From Hermodice carunculata (taxonomy: Eukaryota; Annelida; Polychaeta; Eunicida; Amphinomidae), in assembly GCA_964020975.1 (NCBI GenBank), contig OZ026628.1, forward strand, positions 56,247,532 through 56,311,531: 64,000 nucleotides of DNA, given 5' to 3'. This document shows positions 10,305 through 23,008 of the stretch, in pieces. How positions within the stretch are numbered: the stretch's first letter is position 1; every line of letters begins with the position of its first letter. Below the pieces are notes generated by a model, which was not told the origin of the DNA, did not search any database, and was given only the letters and a program-made list of their open reading frames with translations. Position numbers and translations under genes: made by a program.

Positions 10305-11500
10305 AATGTCAACCTCTTTAAGACAAAACCTTTCTCGAGTGCAACTGCAATGATTTTTAAAAGTGGCCATGTGACCTTGAAAATAGGTCAAGGTCACCCA
10401 TCTATAATCCCAACCTAGTTGGTATTATGCTACATAAACAAGCAAAATTCCAACCTCCTAAGTCAAATCCTTGCAGAGTTGTTGCATGCTTGTCAATTTT
10501 GTATGACATGCCCACGTGACCTTGAAAAATAGGTCAAGGCCACCCATCTGCAATCCCAAGCAAGATCATATATAGGAACATCTTCACATACAATTTCAAC
10601 TTCCCAAGTCAAATCTTCCTTGAGTTGTCACGTTCACATTGATTTTAGACAAAATGCCCACATGACCTTGAAAAATAGGTCAAGGTCACACATTTGCAGT
10701 TACAAGCAAGGTCTTACAAAAGTCTTACATAGAAACATAATCACATAAAATGTCGACCTCTTTAAGACAAATCTTTCTCGAGTGCAACTGCAATGATTTT
10801 TAAAAGTGGCCATGTGACCTTGAAAATAGGTCAAGGTCACCCATCTATAATCCCAACCTAGTTGGTATTATGCTACATAAACAAGCAAAGTTCCAACCTC
10901 CTAAGTCAAATTCTTGCAGAGTTGTTGCATGCGTGTCAATTTTACATGACATGCCCACGTGACCTTGAAAAATAGGTCAAGGCCACCCATCTGCAATCCC
11001 AAGCAAGATCATATATAGGAACATCTTCACATACAATTTCAACTTCCCAAGTCAAATCTTCCTTGAGTTATCACGTTCACATTGATTTTAGATGAAATGC
11101 CCACATGACCTTGAAAAATAGGTCAAGGTCACACATTTGCAGTTACAAGCAAGGTCTTACAAAAGTCTTACATAGAAACATAATCACATAAAATGTCAAC
11201 CTCTTTAAGACAAATCTTTCTCGAGTGAATCTGCAATGATTTTTAAAAGTGGCCATGTGACCTTGAAAATAGGTCAAGGTCACCCATCTACAATCCCAAC
11301 CTAGTTGGTATCATGCTACATAAACAAGCAAAATTCCAACCTCCTAAGTCAAATCCCTGCAGAGTTGTTGCATGCGTGTCAATTTTATATGACATGCCCA
11401 CGTGACCTTGAATTTAGGTCAAGGCCACCCATCTGCAATCCCAAGCAAGGTTTTATATAGGGACATCTTCACAAAAAAAAAATCCCATGTCAAATTTTTC
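10305..11500 (+). repeat. higher-order tandem repeat, 444-bp unit of three ~148-bp monomers
   Basis: The marker AATGTC(A/G)ACCTCTTTAAGA begins at 10305, 10749 and 11192, giving periods of 444 and 443 bp. Within each period three monomer types occur in fixed order: one followed by ATAATCCCAACCTAG, one by CTGCAATCCCAAGCAAGATC, and one by TTGCAGTTACAAGCAAGG. Copies of the 444-bp unit look more alike than the three monomers within a unit, so the unit was duplicated recently as a block. The third unit is partial and runs into the microsatellite. Confidence 0.85.
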
Positions 11501-11538
11501 TCGAGTTATAGCATCCACAACACACACAACAATGTGTT

Positions 11539-11593
11539 GAAGAAGAAGAAGAAGAAGAAGAAGAAGAAGAAGAAGAAGAAGAAGAAGAAGAAA
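11539..11593 (+). repeat. (GAA)n microsatellite
   Basis: About 18 near-perfect GAA repeats between the tandem core and the terminal hairpin of the element. In copy 2 the same position holds a degenerate purine tract (GAACAAGAACAAGAAG...), so the tract appears to be part of the element. Confidence 0.95.
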
Positions 11594-11609
11594 CAGACAC
11601 AAAAACAAT

Positions 11610-11635
11610 ATGTCCCCCGTTGCACGGGGAGACAT
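11610..11635 (+). other. terminal hairpin of tandem-core element
   Basis: ATGTCCCCCG pairs with CGGGGAGACAT around the loop TTGCA, with one bulged base. The same hairpin closes copy 2 at 12720-12746, which supports it as the conserved element end. Confidence 0.75.
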
Positions 11636-11640
11636 ACTGA

Positions 11641-12203
11641 CAAGTGAATTGTAGCCGGGACATGAAAAGCGGAAGGATGGATGCAGGAGCACACGGAAAA
11701 AGCTGTTACTATATGCCCCTCCTCTGGTAGGAGGGGGCTTAAGGAAGTAGCACATCTAGAGATCATGCTGAGTTCAAAGAAAAGTGCACCCTGTGATGCA
11801 TTACACATAGATCCTACCATGGAGGTATTACCTCCATAATCCTACTCAGTGAGGTACATGTTGCTCAGTTATGTTTAGCTTTGCAAGGGTCTGACATGAG
11901 CATTGCTTCAGGATTAACCACTGCTGAGGTTACAAACACGATGTGAACAGGAAAGGTCAGAAACAGCTCTGAAGTGTGTATCCACCCCAATACACAACTG
12001 AATACACAAAAATTTGGAGGGCTACAGCTGTGTATTCCCATTGGTTTGCATGTTAAAGTAACCTTAAACTAGAACAGGCTGATTTTCCAACAGAAAATCA
12101 AATGTCTCCCCGTGCGCCCTTACTATTGTCACCCTTATTTTCAATAATAGGCATACCGATTCCAATGATCTACAGATATGGTGAAGGTACACTCTTTATT
12201 GAC
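11641..12203. other. no gene recognised
   Basis: Spacer between two copies of the tandem-core element. No coding exon, TIR or simple repeat of note. Confidence 0.5.
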
Positions 12204-12746
12204 ATTTCAAAACATTAATTTTTGACGAAATGCCCATGTGACTTTGAAAAATAGGTCAAGGTCATACATCTGCAGTGACAAGCAAGATAATCATACAAAA
12301 TGTCAACCTCTTTAAGTCAAATCTTTCACGAGTGCATCTGCAATGATTTTTAAAAAGTGGCCACATGACCTTGAAAATAGGTCAAGGTCACCCATCTACA
12401 ATCCCAACCTAGTTCATATTATGGTACATAATCATGCCAAATTTCAACCTCTTAAGTCAAATCCTTGCAGAGCTATTGTGTCCGCATCAATTTTACATGA
12501 CATGCCCATGTGAACTTGAAAAAAAGGTCAAGGTCACCCATCTGCATTCCCAAGCAAGGTTTCATATAGGAACATCTTCACAAAAAATTTCAATTTCCCA
12601 AGTCAAATCTTTCTTGAGTTATCGTGTCCACAACGCACACAACAATGTGTTGAAGAACAAGAACAAGAAGAACAAACAAAAGAAGAAGATGAAGCGGAAG
12701 AAACGGGCGCAAAAACAATATGTCCCCCCGTTGCACGGGGAGACAT
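12204..12746 (+). mobile_element. tandem-core element (family 1, copy 2)
   Basis: A shorter copy with about three monomers (GACC words near 12240, 12365 and 12515), then the CAACGCA...TGTGTTG stem-loop, a degenerate purine microsatellite and the terminal hairpin at 12720-12746. Monomer order matches copy 1, so both derive from one source element. Confidence 0.65.
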
Positions 12747-12750
12747 AATA

Positions 12751-13930
12751 ATCTGGTAACTTTAGTAGCTGTGGTTATATGATTTTTATGAGGTATTAAG
12801 TTACACATCTAGATTTACTCTGCGAAATGTGGTGTCGCTATGTGCAGCTGTTTTCAAGTTATTAAGCTGCAAATTACAACGTAAAGCAATGGGAATACAC
12901 AACCCTAGCCCTCCACTGATTGCAGTGCCCTCTTTTAGGCAGGGCTAGAACCTTCTGATCTTGCCCTTGCCTATTCATTAACAGTAGCGAGCTGTTATCG
13001 GTGTTATCTGCTGTGCCCCACAGTCTTCACTGTTGCTTGGAACTTCCAGCTGACTGGACTGCTATAGCATTGGTTTGGCGAAATCTGACTTGTATGTGGA
13101 TGTGAAAAAATGGCTACCAAAAAAAAAAAAAAAAAAATGAAAACTCATGCATTGACCTTGTACATTTTGTTTACAAAATGTCTAATGGATTTGGCAATGT
13201 AATATTACTGAACTGTACTCAGAAACTTTCTTATCTCCAGCACAGGAGATTTCCATAGTCAATGGTGGACATTTCATTCAAGTCATATTTTAATTCTGAA
13301 GCTCTTTGTGATCTCACTTTTCTTTCTTTTATGTTTTATGTCATGTGACTTTGCCGTGACTTTTCTTTGTTTTCTTCACTACGTCTCGTGATTTCTCAGA
13401 GGAGGCTGCTTCCCCCCCCCCCCCTCATGTAATTTTGTTGTTTTCTTTTGTACTTACATTTCTGTCAGGTGGGACAGTGCTGTTGTCGTAAGTTTGTTTT
13501 CTTTCTGTTTCTTTTATTTTTTGTTTGATCGATTACTTTTTGGTTTTCCATAAATTCCTGTCACTCGGCCAAATAATAAAAGCATTTAATTTTGTTTGTT
13601 TTGTTGTAAGTTTTTGTCTTTATCTCCTCAGTTTTTTTCATTATACAGTAAAAGGAATTAGAAGATAAATATAAACTCATCCAAGATTTATTTGGTGCAA
13701 GTTTTACGGACATAGAATTGAATGCAGGGCCAGAATATCCGCGAGCATCCATTCTCATAAAGATTCTCCTAAACTTGTCGTTCTTTAAAAAGCAAACTAC
13801 ATGTAACTGACAAAAATCCAAATAGATTCTGGCAAAATTTTGCAAAATTCTGGCCCTGGAATATGCATAAAAAAGAATATACAAGCTTGTACATGCACTT
13901 GAGGAGTCTTTTTACAGTGAGTGAATATAT
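12751..13930. other. no gene recognised
   Basis: Contains a poly-A run near 13119-13137, a C-run near 13413-13423 and T-rich sequence around 13450-13640. No supported exon. Confidence 0.5.
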
Positions 13931-13933
13931 ATA

Positions 13934-14112
13934 CAGTAAAACCTGTGTTAATTGGGCGCCCATGGGACCAGGCAAAAGTGCCCACTTAAGACACGTGTTC
14001 ACTTAGCACAGGTCCATTAACATGGAAAGTATAGGGAACTGGGCCAGGCAACAGTGCCCACTAAACACAGGTGCCCACTTAGAGGAGGTGCCCACTCGGA
14101 GAGGTTTTACTG
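13934..14112. mobile_element. pogo/Tigger-like MITE (GTGCCCACTTA word family)
   Basis: A 179-bp element flanked by TA on both sides, starting CAGTAAAACCTGTGTTAATT and ending GGAGAGGTTTTACTG, an inverted repeat of the start. The word TGCCCACTTA(A/G)A recurs several times. It is non-coding and well preserved at both ends. Confidence 0.75.
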
Positions 14113-14685
14113 TATATAACATCCAACCATGCCACCTTTTAGTATCCTGCCCCCCCCCCCCCCCCAATCAATTCCCAAACCTCCGAAGTTTGAATGTTTG
14201 CAACCCCTGAACATTTTAGTTTGGTCCCTAGGGAATTCAGAAATTACAGGTTCCACTGTAATGTGGATCAGTTCAATGTTTGGTAGGAGTTTCCCTTAAA
14301 GGGTTAAATATGAAACAGGTTGGAAACTCCTACGCGTCTTAATTAGGGTGATATCATTTTGGTGGCCGTTTGAAGTGTAGAGCTACAATTAATCTCACCT
14401 CAAAGCAGAGTTGCTACATCTGAATGAATTTTGTGGCCTTTCAAGAGATATTCCACTAAAACCACTCAATGAAGAGCAAGAAGCAAAGACTGGCCAGCAT
14501 TAAAGCAGATCGCTGATCCCATCCTATGCCGTCTTTCAAAGAAAGGATTGATTTTTTAAAAATTTCTTCTGTAAATTTTGGCCTTTGAACAGTTTCAGCA
14601 ACAATAAAACTTCACTCTAATTAACCACTAAGCTTCTCAAAATCTACTCAAAAATAAGTAAATTAATATATAAATGAAATAAAAT

Positions 14686-16087
14686 AACAAGAGGACTGTG
14701 AGAGTCCTGTGCTCAGCTGACACTACATGTACATGCACAGACTGAAGTGGTCCTGTGAACTATGATATCAAGATCACCTCTGTTTCAGACCATGAAAACT
14801 GTTGCTAATATGTACATATCCCCTTGCCAATAATCAAATGCATTAAAATCACAGCACCACCTGTTGAACAAATTAACATCTAGGGGTCCCCAGAAGTGTC
14901 CTTGTGCAGTTTGAAGCAATTGGCTGGGTGGTCTCTGAGAAGAAGATTTTTTTAACATTTTGCCATGAAATGAAAAACAAAATTCATTAAAAATCTAAAA
15001 TTCCCTGGACTGTGACCATTTGGACAACCTGGTAGAGACCCACCCAAGGTACATCCCCACCAAGTTTCAAGTGAATCTGCTTGATGCTTTTGCAGAAGAA
15101 GTAAACGATGTGAATTTCAATTGAAATCTCTATTCACTTACATATATAGAATGCATGCATCAGCCAGCAAGCAACTGAATCGAAAAAAGTCGTTAAAAAT
15201 CAAGCATCAACAACAAATTAAGACCCAGGAGTCCCTAGAGGTGTTCCTGTGTGATATCAAAGCAATTGGGTCAGCGGTTTCAGAGAAGAAGAGCTCTTAA
15301 GATTTGCCCTCAAAAAGGACAAAAAAATTCATAGAAGATCCAAAAATTATTGGAGCATAACCATTTGAAGACACTTAATAGAGACCCACCCAAGGTACAT
15401 TGCCACTAAGTTTGAAACGAATCCGGCTGACAGTTTCAGAGACGAAGTCCAAAATGTGTATTGTGGACAGATAGACGGACCAACGTCTTCTGTGTACATT
15501 TTAGACCCTCAGTTTACCAGTTATTGTAGCCTTATTACAGAACTTGCAAACATTATCATGGAAACATGAGACATTCACATGGATCCTGGCTTGCATTGGG
15601 CAAAATGGTAATCTAGGCTGGGTTAAATGCATTTTACACGCTCAATGCTCCCCACATCCATGAAATTTCACAAGCGCATCTAAAGTATTGTGCAAGTCTG
15701 AACAGTGTCTACTTGTCGTATCGTCTGGTTCACTGTCTTGAGTCTCAATATAGTTCTTGCAACATAGCTGTTTCTGTAGTGTTGAATCTATCTATGATGA
15801 CGCTGTGTTGTCTCAAACTTTTTTTATGGTATTTTGCAGCCAGCATGGTTTGTATCCTTTATTTTCTAGTTTCTGAAGAAAAATTACACTTATAACACTG
15901 AAATCTCCCATTTTCAGACTATTTCTAGCTATTCTTAGTGCCTCTCCCATGCAGACACTATATGTACAGTTTTCGGGGATATTATCCTCGGACGCAAGGG
16001 TAGAAAACAATTTCAAAGTTTAATGCTTCTCAGTCGGACAACTGAGCCTCCTCAAGGCTCAGCTAACTGACAAGTCAGCTGAGCTAA
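14686..16087 (+). mobile_element. long repeat with subterminal inverted repeats (contains a Penelope-like fragment)
   Basis: The left end CAAGAGGACTGTGAGAGTCC forms a GGAC/GTCC hairpin and is followed by GTGCTCAGCTGAC. The right end GTCAGCTGAGCTAA (to 16087) is its inverted partner and itself closes a hairpin with GGCTCAGCTAAC. Body modules include CAGCACCACCTGTTGAACAA, AGAGACCCACCCAAGGTACA and CAAGTTTGAAACGAATCCGG. From about 15525 to 16022 the sequence is unrelated and holds a Penelope-like coding piece. Confidence 0.6.
15813..16022 (-). mobile_element. Penelope-like RT C-terminal fragment
   Basis: A minus-strand frame carries IPENCTYSVCMGEALRIARN and ends KLENKGYKPCWLQNTIKKV. It aligns by eye with the element at 35.0-35.7 kb (IPESLAYGVVIGQVFRISRN). 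Both match the region after the RT catalytic core of Penelope-like elements (Y-G-x4-LR-x-aR, then L...KGY). It is a short fragment of an old, broken copy. Confidence 0.55.
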
Positions 16088-16094
16088 AAATTAA

Positions 16095-17800
16095 AACAAG
16101 ATGGCTGTGTGAGCAGCCCATGTTCAGCTGACCAATAAATTCATAAGACCACATGCAGTGGCCCTATGACCTTGGGATAGGGTTAAGTTCACCCATGTGC
16201 TGGGTAAGTCTGACCTTCAGAGAGTAAATTTTTGAATAATGTCCTGGGCCAAGCAGTTCTCATGTTATCAATGCTTCATGTAGTGGCCTTGTGACCTTGG
16301 GATTGAGGACAAGGTCGCATATATAGTGTCTAAGTGTGTCCCTCACAGAGGACCACTAGCATGTAAAACATCAAAGTCTTGGCTAAAGTACTTCTAAAGT
16401 TGTCAGCTGTCGAGTTACAACCACTGAAATGGCACTGTGACCTTGTGAATGAGGTCAAGGTCACCCATGCACTGTATAAGCCTCCTGCCCAGATGTGTCC
16501 CTGTATGCAATTTCAAAGCATTGGCTGACCAGTTTCAGAGACGATTTTTTATGATTCTGCCACAAAATGAACAAAAGAATTCACAAAAATTCTCAAAATG
16601 ACCAGAGCAGAACCATTTAAACAAACTTCATACCCAATGTACACCCCTACCAAGTCTGAAATGAATCCAGCCAATGGTTTTGAAGAAGTTGAAATTGTAA
16701 CTTCCCATTGCAGCCCCCATAGACTTACATATACATAGCAATCAATAGGAATATGTGCATTAAGCACTGAAGTATGCGAATTGAGAAATTTGTTTAAAAT
16801 CAGGGTTCCTCAGTGTTGTCCCCCACAGAAGAAATTTATTTGGCCTTTCCACAAGAAACATTTCCACCAAATTTCTGACACAGGGTTTTGGAGATGAAGC
16901 CTAAAATAGTGAAAACACATAAAAATTCATTTTTTTTTAATTGCAGCACCATCTGTTGGACAAATTAAGGTCTAGGAGTCTCCAGAAGTGTCCGTATGCG
17001 ATTTCAAAGCAATTGGCCAAGAAATTCCTGAAAAGATTTTTTTTTTTTAGGTTTTGCAAAAAAAAAAAAAAAAAATGTACAACAAAATTCACAAGAAAGT
17101 CAGAAATCAATGGAGCATGATCACTTCAACAATTTGGAACAGACCCACATTAAGATATACCCCAACTTAGTTTGAAGACAATTTGGGTGACAGTTTTGGG
17201 GTAGAAGTAAAAAATGCCAATCACCATTGCAAACTTCATTGACTTACATAGAAATGTAGTCAACAAGAATGCATGCATCAACCAATAAGTACCCAATTTA
17301 AATAAAAAAAAAGGTCAAATTAAGATGAAGACGTCCAAGAAGTGTCCCTATGCAATTTTACAGCAATTGTTTTCAAAGTGGATTCAGAGAAGATTTTTTT
17401 CAGATTTAGCAAAACAATGAACAAAAAAAAATTCATGAAAAAATTCAAAATCAATGGAATGCGACCATTTGAACAAACTCAGTTGAGACCCATCCAAGGG
17501 ACATTCCGACCAAGTGTAAAGTGGATCTGGATGATGGCTTTGGAGAAGTCAGAAATCATCATAATTACGATTCCCCTGGACTTATATAGTAATTAACAGG
17601 AACGCATGCATCAACTGAAAATGCAAGTACCCTAAATTGAAAACTTCATTAAAAATCAGGGATCTGCAGCATTATCATCTTGTGGACAACTTTGTTTGTC
17701 CCTTCCACGAGGTACATTTGCATCAAGGGTAAGCACAATCTGAAATATGGTTTGGGAGAAGAACACAAAATTGCGAAAAAGGGACAAAAATTCATAAACA
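16095..17800 (+). mobile_element. long repeat, related copy with repeated ~360-490-bp modules
   Basis: The left end CAAGATGGCTGTGTGAGCAGCC forms a GGCT/AGCC hairpin, then CCATGTTCAGCTGACC. Modules with GTGACCTTG...AGGTCAAGGTCACCC (16437-16470) are followed by at least three repeats of a module containing CAATTGGCC, GACCCACCCAAGG-like and ACTTACATAGAAAT-like words (around 16500, 17000 and 17350). No right-end hairpin is visible before the next copy starts at 17807. Confidence 0.55.
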
Positions 17801-17806
17801 AGAGGC

Positions 17807-18379
17807 CTACGTATCTAGTGCTCTGCTGACTTGTGATGTATTACAATAGTATAAAGACTCCGAACAAAAGGACAGCAGCTTGAGTTGCACTGATGCATTT
17901 ATTGTTTGATTGGTAGCACAAACTTCTAGTGAAATACCCATCTGGTCAATAGATTCTCTTCTCCATTGACATCCAAGCTACGCTCTACCATCACCAAATC
18001 ATTTCTCTGAACTTTACTTGCCTGATAATTTCTAAATACTTGGTCACAGTGATCCATATTCCACAAAACAATAGTGTTGGATATAATCTATATAACCTAT
18101 CAATTTGGAGCATCTATCTGAGTAATTTTTCAAGCTATTTACTTTAAACTTGTTCAACACATTTCGACTCGTAATTTCTGTCAAACTGTAGGTGGTGTCA
18201 CAAGTATGTCCAGTGATCAAGATTTTGACCTCTTTCACAATCCCACCTTCATTTATAATGATTGACTGAAAATTACAGATGGCTCAGCATTTACAAGATC
18301 TTTACACTTTGACCCCTATATTCCAAGTGCACATATATGACCTTGACCTTCAACTCATTAAAACATCATCTTAGTGACC
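17807..18379 (+). mobile_element. long repeat, GGCC subfamily copy
   Basis: It starts CAAGAGGCCTACG, followed by GTGCTCTGCTGAC. From about 17960 it is collinear with the copy starting at 27489, sharing CATCCAAGCTAC and the GGTGGTGTCAC / GGTAGCACCAC block near 18190. It ends where the Tc1 relic begins. The stretch ATTTTGACCTCTTTCACAAT near 18225-18245 corresponds to the uninterrupted target of the transposon at 27.8 kb. Confidence 0.55.
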
Positions 18380-19030
18380 ATGTTCAACCATACATCTTCT
18401 ACGACCCTCTTGGAAGGCATTCATCAAACTCTTATCCTTCTATCGTGTAAATCCAAGCAGAATCGGGATTCATCTGATCACATCATGCTGTTCCATTGAT
18501 TTCTAGTCCAGGCGGCACGTTCCTCGTACCACTGTACACTTCATATCCTGTGTGCAGGACTGACCATCTTGGTCGCCCAGATCCAGCCTTCCTCTTGCAT
18601 CCTCTGGTTTCCTGGAAATGGTCCCACCACCTTTTTACCAATGGCCCGGAGCACCCCATTATCCTGGCAACCTCCCACTGAGAAAGGCCAGCCTCCAACA
18701 TCCCAATGATTCTGCCCCTGACAAATTCAGACAGTTGTGAGGGACCCGTTCATCATGGCGTTGTGGATTCCCATTGATCCCAGTAGTGCCATGGTCCCCT
18801 CATAAAGCCCATAGGTTCCCCAATATCAGACACATTCACACCTCTCTGGTTGTTGTTTTGGTTTTTAGGCAATTTTTAGTGTGTGTAACTGCTCAGGCAT
18901 ACCCTAAATTAACCTGTTGATGTTACATAATATTCCATGTGACATGCATATTTTCCATATAAAGGCATATTTTGAGCGGCCCATGTTAAACCAATGGGGG
19001 TGGCATCTTTTTTTTCCCAGCAGTATACTT
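18380..19030 (-). mobile_element. Tc1-like transposase relic
   Basis: A minus-strand frame encodes a helix-turn-helix start, MLEAGLSQWEVARIMGC, followed by KRKAGSGRPRW, the GRPR-type linker of Tc1 transposases. Further on, SDESRFCLDLHDRRIRV matches the block around the second catalytic Asp of the DDE triad. About 100 residues that should lie between them, including the first Asp, are missing. At least two stops also interrupt the later part. The 5' end may lie near 19027, where TACTGCTGGGAAAAAA on the minus strand could be the terminus. I did not find a matching inverted terminus on the other side. Confidence 0.75.
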
Positions 19031-19288
19031 TGATTTACAAACCTTGAAATCAAAACATATTGTCTGGGACTCTGTTGAAACCATGATAGATGCAGGCAAT
19101 TTGTTACAAAGAAAGATGACAGAAACTATACAGGAATTGGAAAAGAAAACCCCACATTAAACAAAGATCAAAATTGGGAGGTGCTGCAGATCTGTAAATA
19201 TTTGTTGTAGTTATTTATTTGCATATAACATCATCTTCCCCAGGCAAGCTATACATCTTTGCTGATGATTATATGATTATTGATCTAC

Positions 19289-19726
19289 TTAAACTCTTTC
19301 ACTGCCAACTGTCACAAAAGTCATATTACTGAAAAGAAACTGCTCTGAATTATAACAAGGGTGCTAGATTCATGTTCCTTATAAAAAGACCTTTCATTCA
19401 AGTACCAGCATACCTGCAGTTACATAGAATATAATGGTGTAAATTGCTTTATTTTCACGTGTATAAATTTTCACGGAATTTGTATTTTTGACATCCCACT
19501 GTAGTTTTAATTTCACTGTTTTGGACATAATTCCTATTCAAACAATGCGAAAATGCTACTTCGCTGTGATTTTATTTTCACAGCTTTGTGCCATCAGCGA
19601 AATAAGCAAAAATTAGAGCACAGCATTATTAAAGCATTTTTTACAGTGGTCCACGTTAACAGCTTTCCTTGGTGTGCTTTGGGCACTAAAACGACTCAGT
19701 CCGAAATGTGGCACTGAAAGAGTTAA
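19289..19726. mobile_element. TTAA-flanked MITE (ACTGAAAGAG family)
   Basis: The left end TTAAACTCTTTCACTGCCAAC and right end GGCACTGAAAGAGTTAA form a ~15-bp inverted repeat with TTAA at both borders. Family blocks include GCTCTGAATTATAACAAGGG and CATTCAAGTACCAGCATACC. The middle (about 19430-19640) is AT-rich and not shared with the other copies. Confidence 0.7.
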
Positions 19727-20523
19727 CCTACCTGTTAACTTAATAGATGTGTACTATGTACTTATCTAATTAATCACATAACGATAATATTGTTATGATG
19801 TGGCAATTGCATCTGTCACTGGTTTATACAAACTTAAATTTTTGAGTTCCAATATCTTTAGTGCAGACAGATTCTGCAAGCCACGCTGTCAATTGAGTAT
19901 GTAGGTTTATATATCATGCCAGGGATGATTTTAATGTTTCTGCAATATTTGGTCTAAAAGCGAAGTCACTTTTCCAGATTGGAAAATTGCCGTAAAATTT
20001 TCAAAGGGATTTGTTGTTTTCAAATGATCAGCCACAAGTGCTGCCCTCTATGATCCTAAGTGCCAGACATGCCACGACTGAAGTAGGGTTGGAGGGGTAC
20101 GTGTACCTTGCAACACCACCTCTTGTGAAACATAATTTTGTGAATTTTATTTTCCTGGACTGGATTCAACATCCTGATGCAAAACGACATATCCAAGTCA
20201 AATATTCAAGCGTTTTTTGCTTACTTGGTGGAAGTGTACTGGTGGTGCCATCTGTTGTTAACATATGCTACTGGTTGACACCTACAACTAGCATCCATTT
20301 CAAATGTTATGGGCTTCCTTTTTTCTCATTTTTTTCCCCACACAGTATGATGTGAACTAAATGGTTAGAGCCTACGAGCATGACAGCTCTCCCTAAGACA
20401 TGCACTACCTGCTTTGTGAGCAAAACCTGGGAGTGACTTTCCTTCCGGCCAACTAACATGTCCAGTCATAAACTCCACAAAATGAATTCGCCTCCAATTC
20501 AACCATCAATTTCTGGCACTTCT
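19727..20523. other. no gene recognised
   Basis: Unique-looking DNA. The 114-residue open frame at 20011-20355 lacks any recognisable motif or convincing splice context and is not called. Confidence 0.5.
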
Positions 20524-20768
20524 TTAACTCTGCTGGTGCCAAGTACAGCTAAAGTCTGACTGCTTAACGCAAACTGCCCTGAATTATAAAAAACATGCTA
20601 GATTCCGATTCCTCATACACAGACCTTTCATTCAAGTACCAGTAGCATGCCTGTAGGTACACAGAGTACAATAGTCCAGGTCAACAGCTTTCCTTGCCGT
20701 GCATTGTGCCCAAAGCTTGCCAAGGAAAGCTGTTGACCCAATCCAAAATGTGGCACCGGCAGAGTTAA
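20524..20768. mobile_element. TTAA-flanked MITE (ACTGAAAGAG family, short copy)
   Basis: Borders TTAACTCTGCTGGTGCC and GGCACCGGCAGAGTTAA are inverted repeats. The interior has a strong hairpin, GGTCAACAGCTTTCCTTGCC pairing with the GCCAAGGAAAGCTGTTGACC block near 20710-20735. It is 245 bp and non-coding. Confidence 0.75.
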
Positions 20769-21185
20769 GAGAAAGTCTGTTTGTTTTATGAATAACAACG
20801 ATCGTATATTTTGTCATGCACTGTGGGGGATTTTTCTGCACTAGAATGATACTTTTAATACCAACAACACTGAAACACTCTTTAATGGAGCCCTTTTTGC
20901 GGTTTACCCTTGAAACAGTATCCTGAAGACAATCAAGGGTGTCAAATTAACTGTTGGTTCTCTTAATTGACTTTTCGTGTTCTCTAAACCAAAGGATCAA
21001 TGTTTCATTAAATATACGTATTGTGTACCTGGTAAAAATAAACGTCTCACCTTGCCTCATCATGCATTCTATTTATCTTAGATGTGGCTTATCACAAGCC
21101 TGAGATTACCTAAATGCATTACAGTTAACTTGCACTGTACCATGGAACTGGTATCAGCTGACAGCTCATAAACATATACTATTTG

Positions 21186-21530
<345 letters not shown>

Positions 21531-23008
21531 GGGTAGCTACTCAGAACATGTTTTGGAGCCCATATACCTGTGTACCCATGTATATTATATATTTTTTCAA
21601 ATTCACATATCTGTTAACATGTAATGTATGACAGACCTACGTATGAATGAATATTTTTCAGTCCTTGTGATATACCCTTTTAAATACCTCCCCCCACCCC
21701 CACCTCCAACAACTTACTAGTTCTGTGGCTTTTTTAATTTAAGCTTCAAATGTGAGAATGAATAATGGGTAACAGAAGATGAGTGTATTCACCTGAGGGT
21801 CTGTACCGGGGCCGGCGACTGCCAGGTGGTATAGCGCTTCCAGACGCATTATCTTCCTCCTCCTGAAAATGGTAGAGTAAGATAAACAATTAGACATATG
21901 TTTTAAGGACAAGTCCTTGTACAGGATCATCACAATGTGAAATGTAAAGTTGCAGCTGAAACACTGATAATTGTCCTAAGACAAACAGATATACATGTTT
22001 ATTTCAAAGACAAAGACTTATTCAGGATTATCGCCAAGTGAAATATACATTTGCGCAGAAATAATTCTGCCGATATAAAGAGGGCAGTCCAAGTAACTAC
22101 AGTGTCCCATGACCTTGAAAATGTGACATCAATGTCACCCATGTGTACTGTAAATTTCCAGCTGGCCCTTCTTGAGGTTCATCATTGCTTGTGATATCAA
22201 AATCTTCATGACACAGTTCTGGAGTCATTATTTTTCAAACGAAAAGTGACAGGATCCAACATTACCAAGCTGTATGCCAATATGTCAGTTTGACATTTAA
22301 AGGTCACTCCACGGTCAGGATAAAAAAAAAACACCACCAAAAAAAAAAACACCACCAAAAGAAACCCCATAGGTACACCCCTAAATGTACAGTCATTTTT
22401 TAGGGATGAGTGTCTGGTTCAGTGCTATTCTGAGGGTGCTTGTAAAGATTCTATTACAAAACAATCAATACGCATAAAAACTGCCACAAACTATACATTT
22501 TTGGAAAGCTAACAAGCTACTGATATGTTTTCTCCCACTGTCCTGCGTGTTTGTTGTCTTATGTTTCTGCTGTAATCGTACCAAGTGCCGTCCTCTTTTT
22601 CAAAGAAACTTGAAGAAAGTTGGATTCAACTTTTTTGTTTTCTGATGTAAAGACATTAAACATTTAGCAAACTGTTCGTGACAATGTATACTGAAAAAGC
22701 AAGTCAAACTCTGCCCTTTGATGTATGGAATGTGTGTCATCATGCAACCCAAGGGTGAATAGCACGGTAAAGACACATAAATCACACAAAGTGAGACACG
22801 CTTTTTCAAGTGGACACTTTCAAGTCTTTGTTCTCTTGTAACCAGTGAGATGAAGCCTGTTCTTTATTGCCAAGATACGGTCTCAGTTCACAGGCACATG
22901 TAGAGGTAGCTGCGTGACAGTGTCTGTTAAAATTTGTTTTTGTAATAAAGGAACAAAGACAGTTTTGTATCGCATGTATACACATCCCATTGAATTATAA
23001 TATGTATA
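21531..23008. other. mostly unassigned; repeat fragments at 22080-22400
   Basis: The block at about 22080-22400 (CATGACCTTGAAAATGTGAC, then TATGTCAGTTTGA and GAAACCCCATAGGTA) recurs in diverged form at about 24480-24680. It is probably another member of the GACC repeat group. No supported exon. Confidence 0.45.

Larger units (their letters stand above)
10095..11640 (+). mobile_element. tandem-core element (family 1, copy 1) with terminal hairpin
   Basis: A tandem core of ~148-bp units, each with GTGACCTTGAAAATAGGTCA-type sequence, runs to about 11500. It is followed by a small stem-loop (CAACACA...TGTGTTG), a GAA microsatellite (11539-11593) and a terminal hairpin at 11610-11635. Copy 2 at 12204-12746 repeats the same order. 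A tandem core plus microsatellite plus 3' hairpin is the architecture described for Helentron-associated elements such as DINE-1 and oyster pearl. No rolling-circle transposase is encoded. The first ~200 bp (10095-10300) contain a related module, GTGACCCAGATACTTGACC, also found at 56.3-56.7 kb. Confidence 0.65.

Noticed and set aside
20011-20355. 115-codon plus-strand frame
   Set aside because: No motif and ends in a phenylalanine/serine-rich low-complexity tail. Treated as chance.
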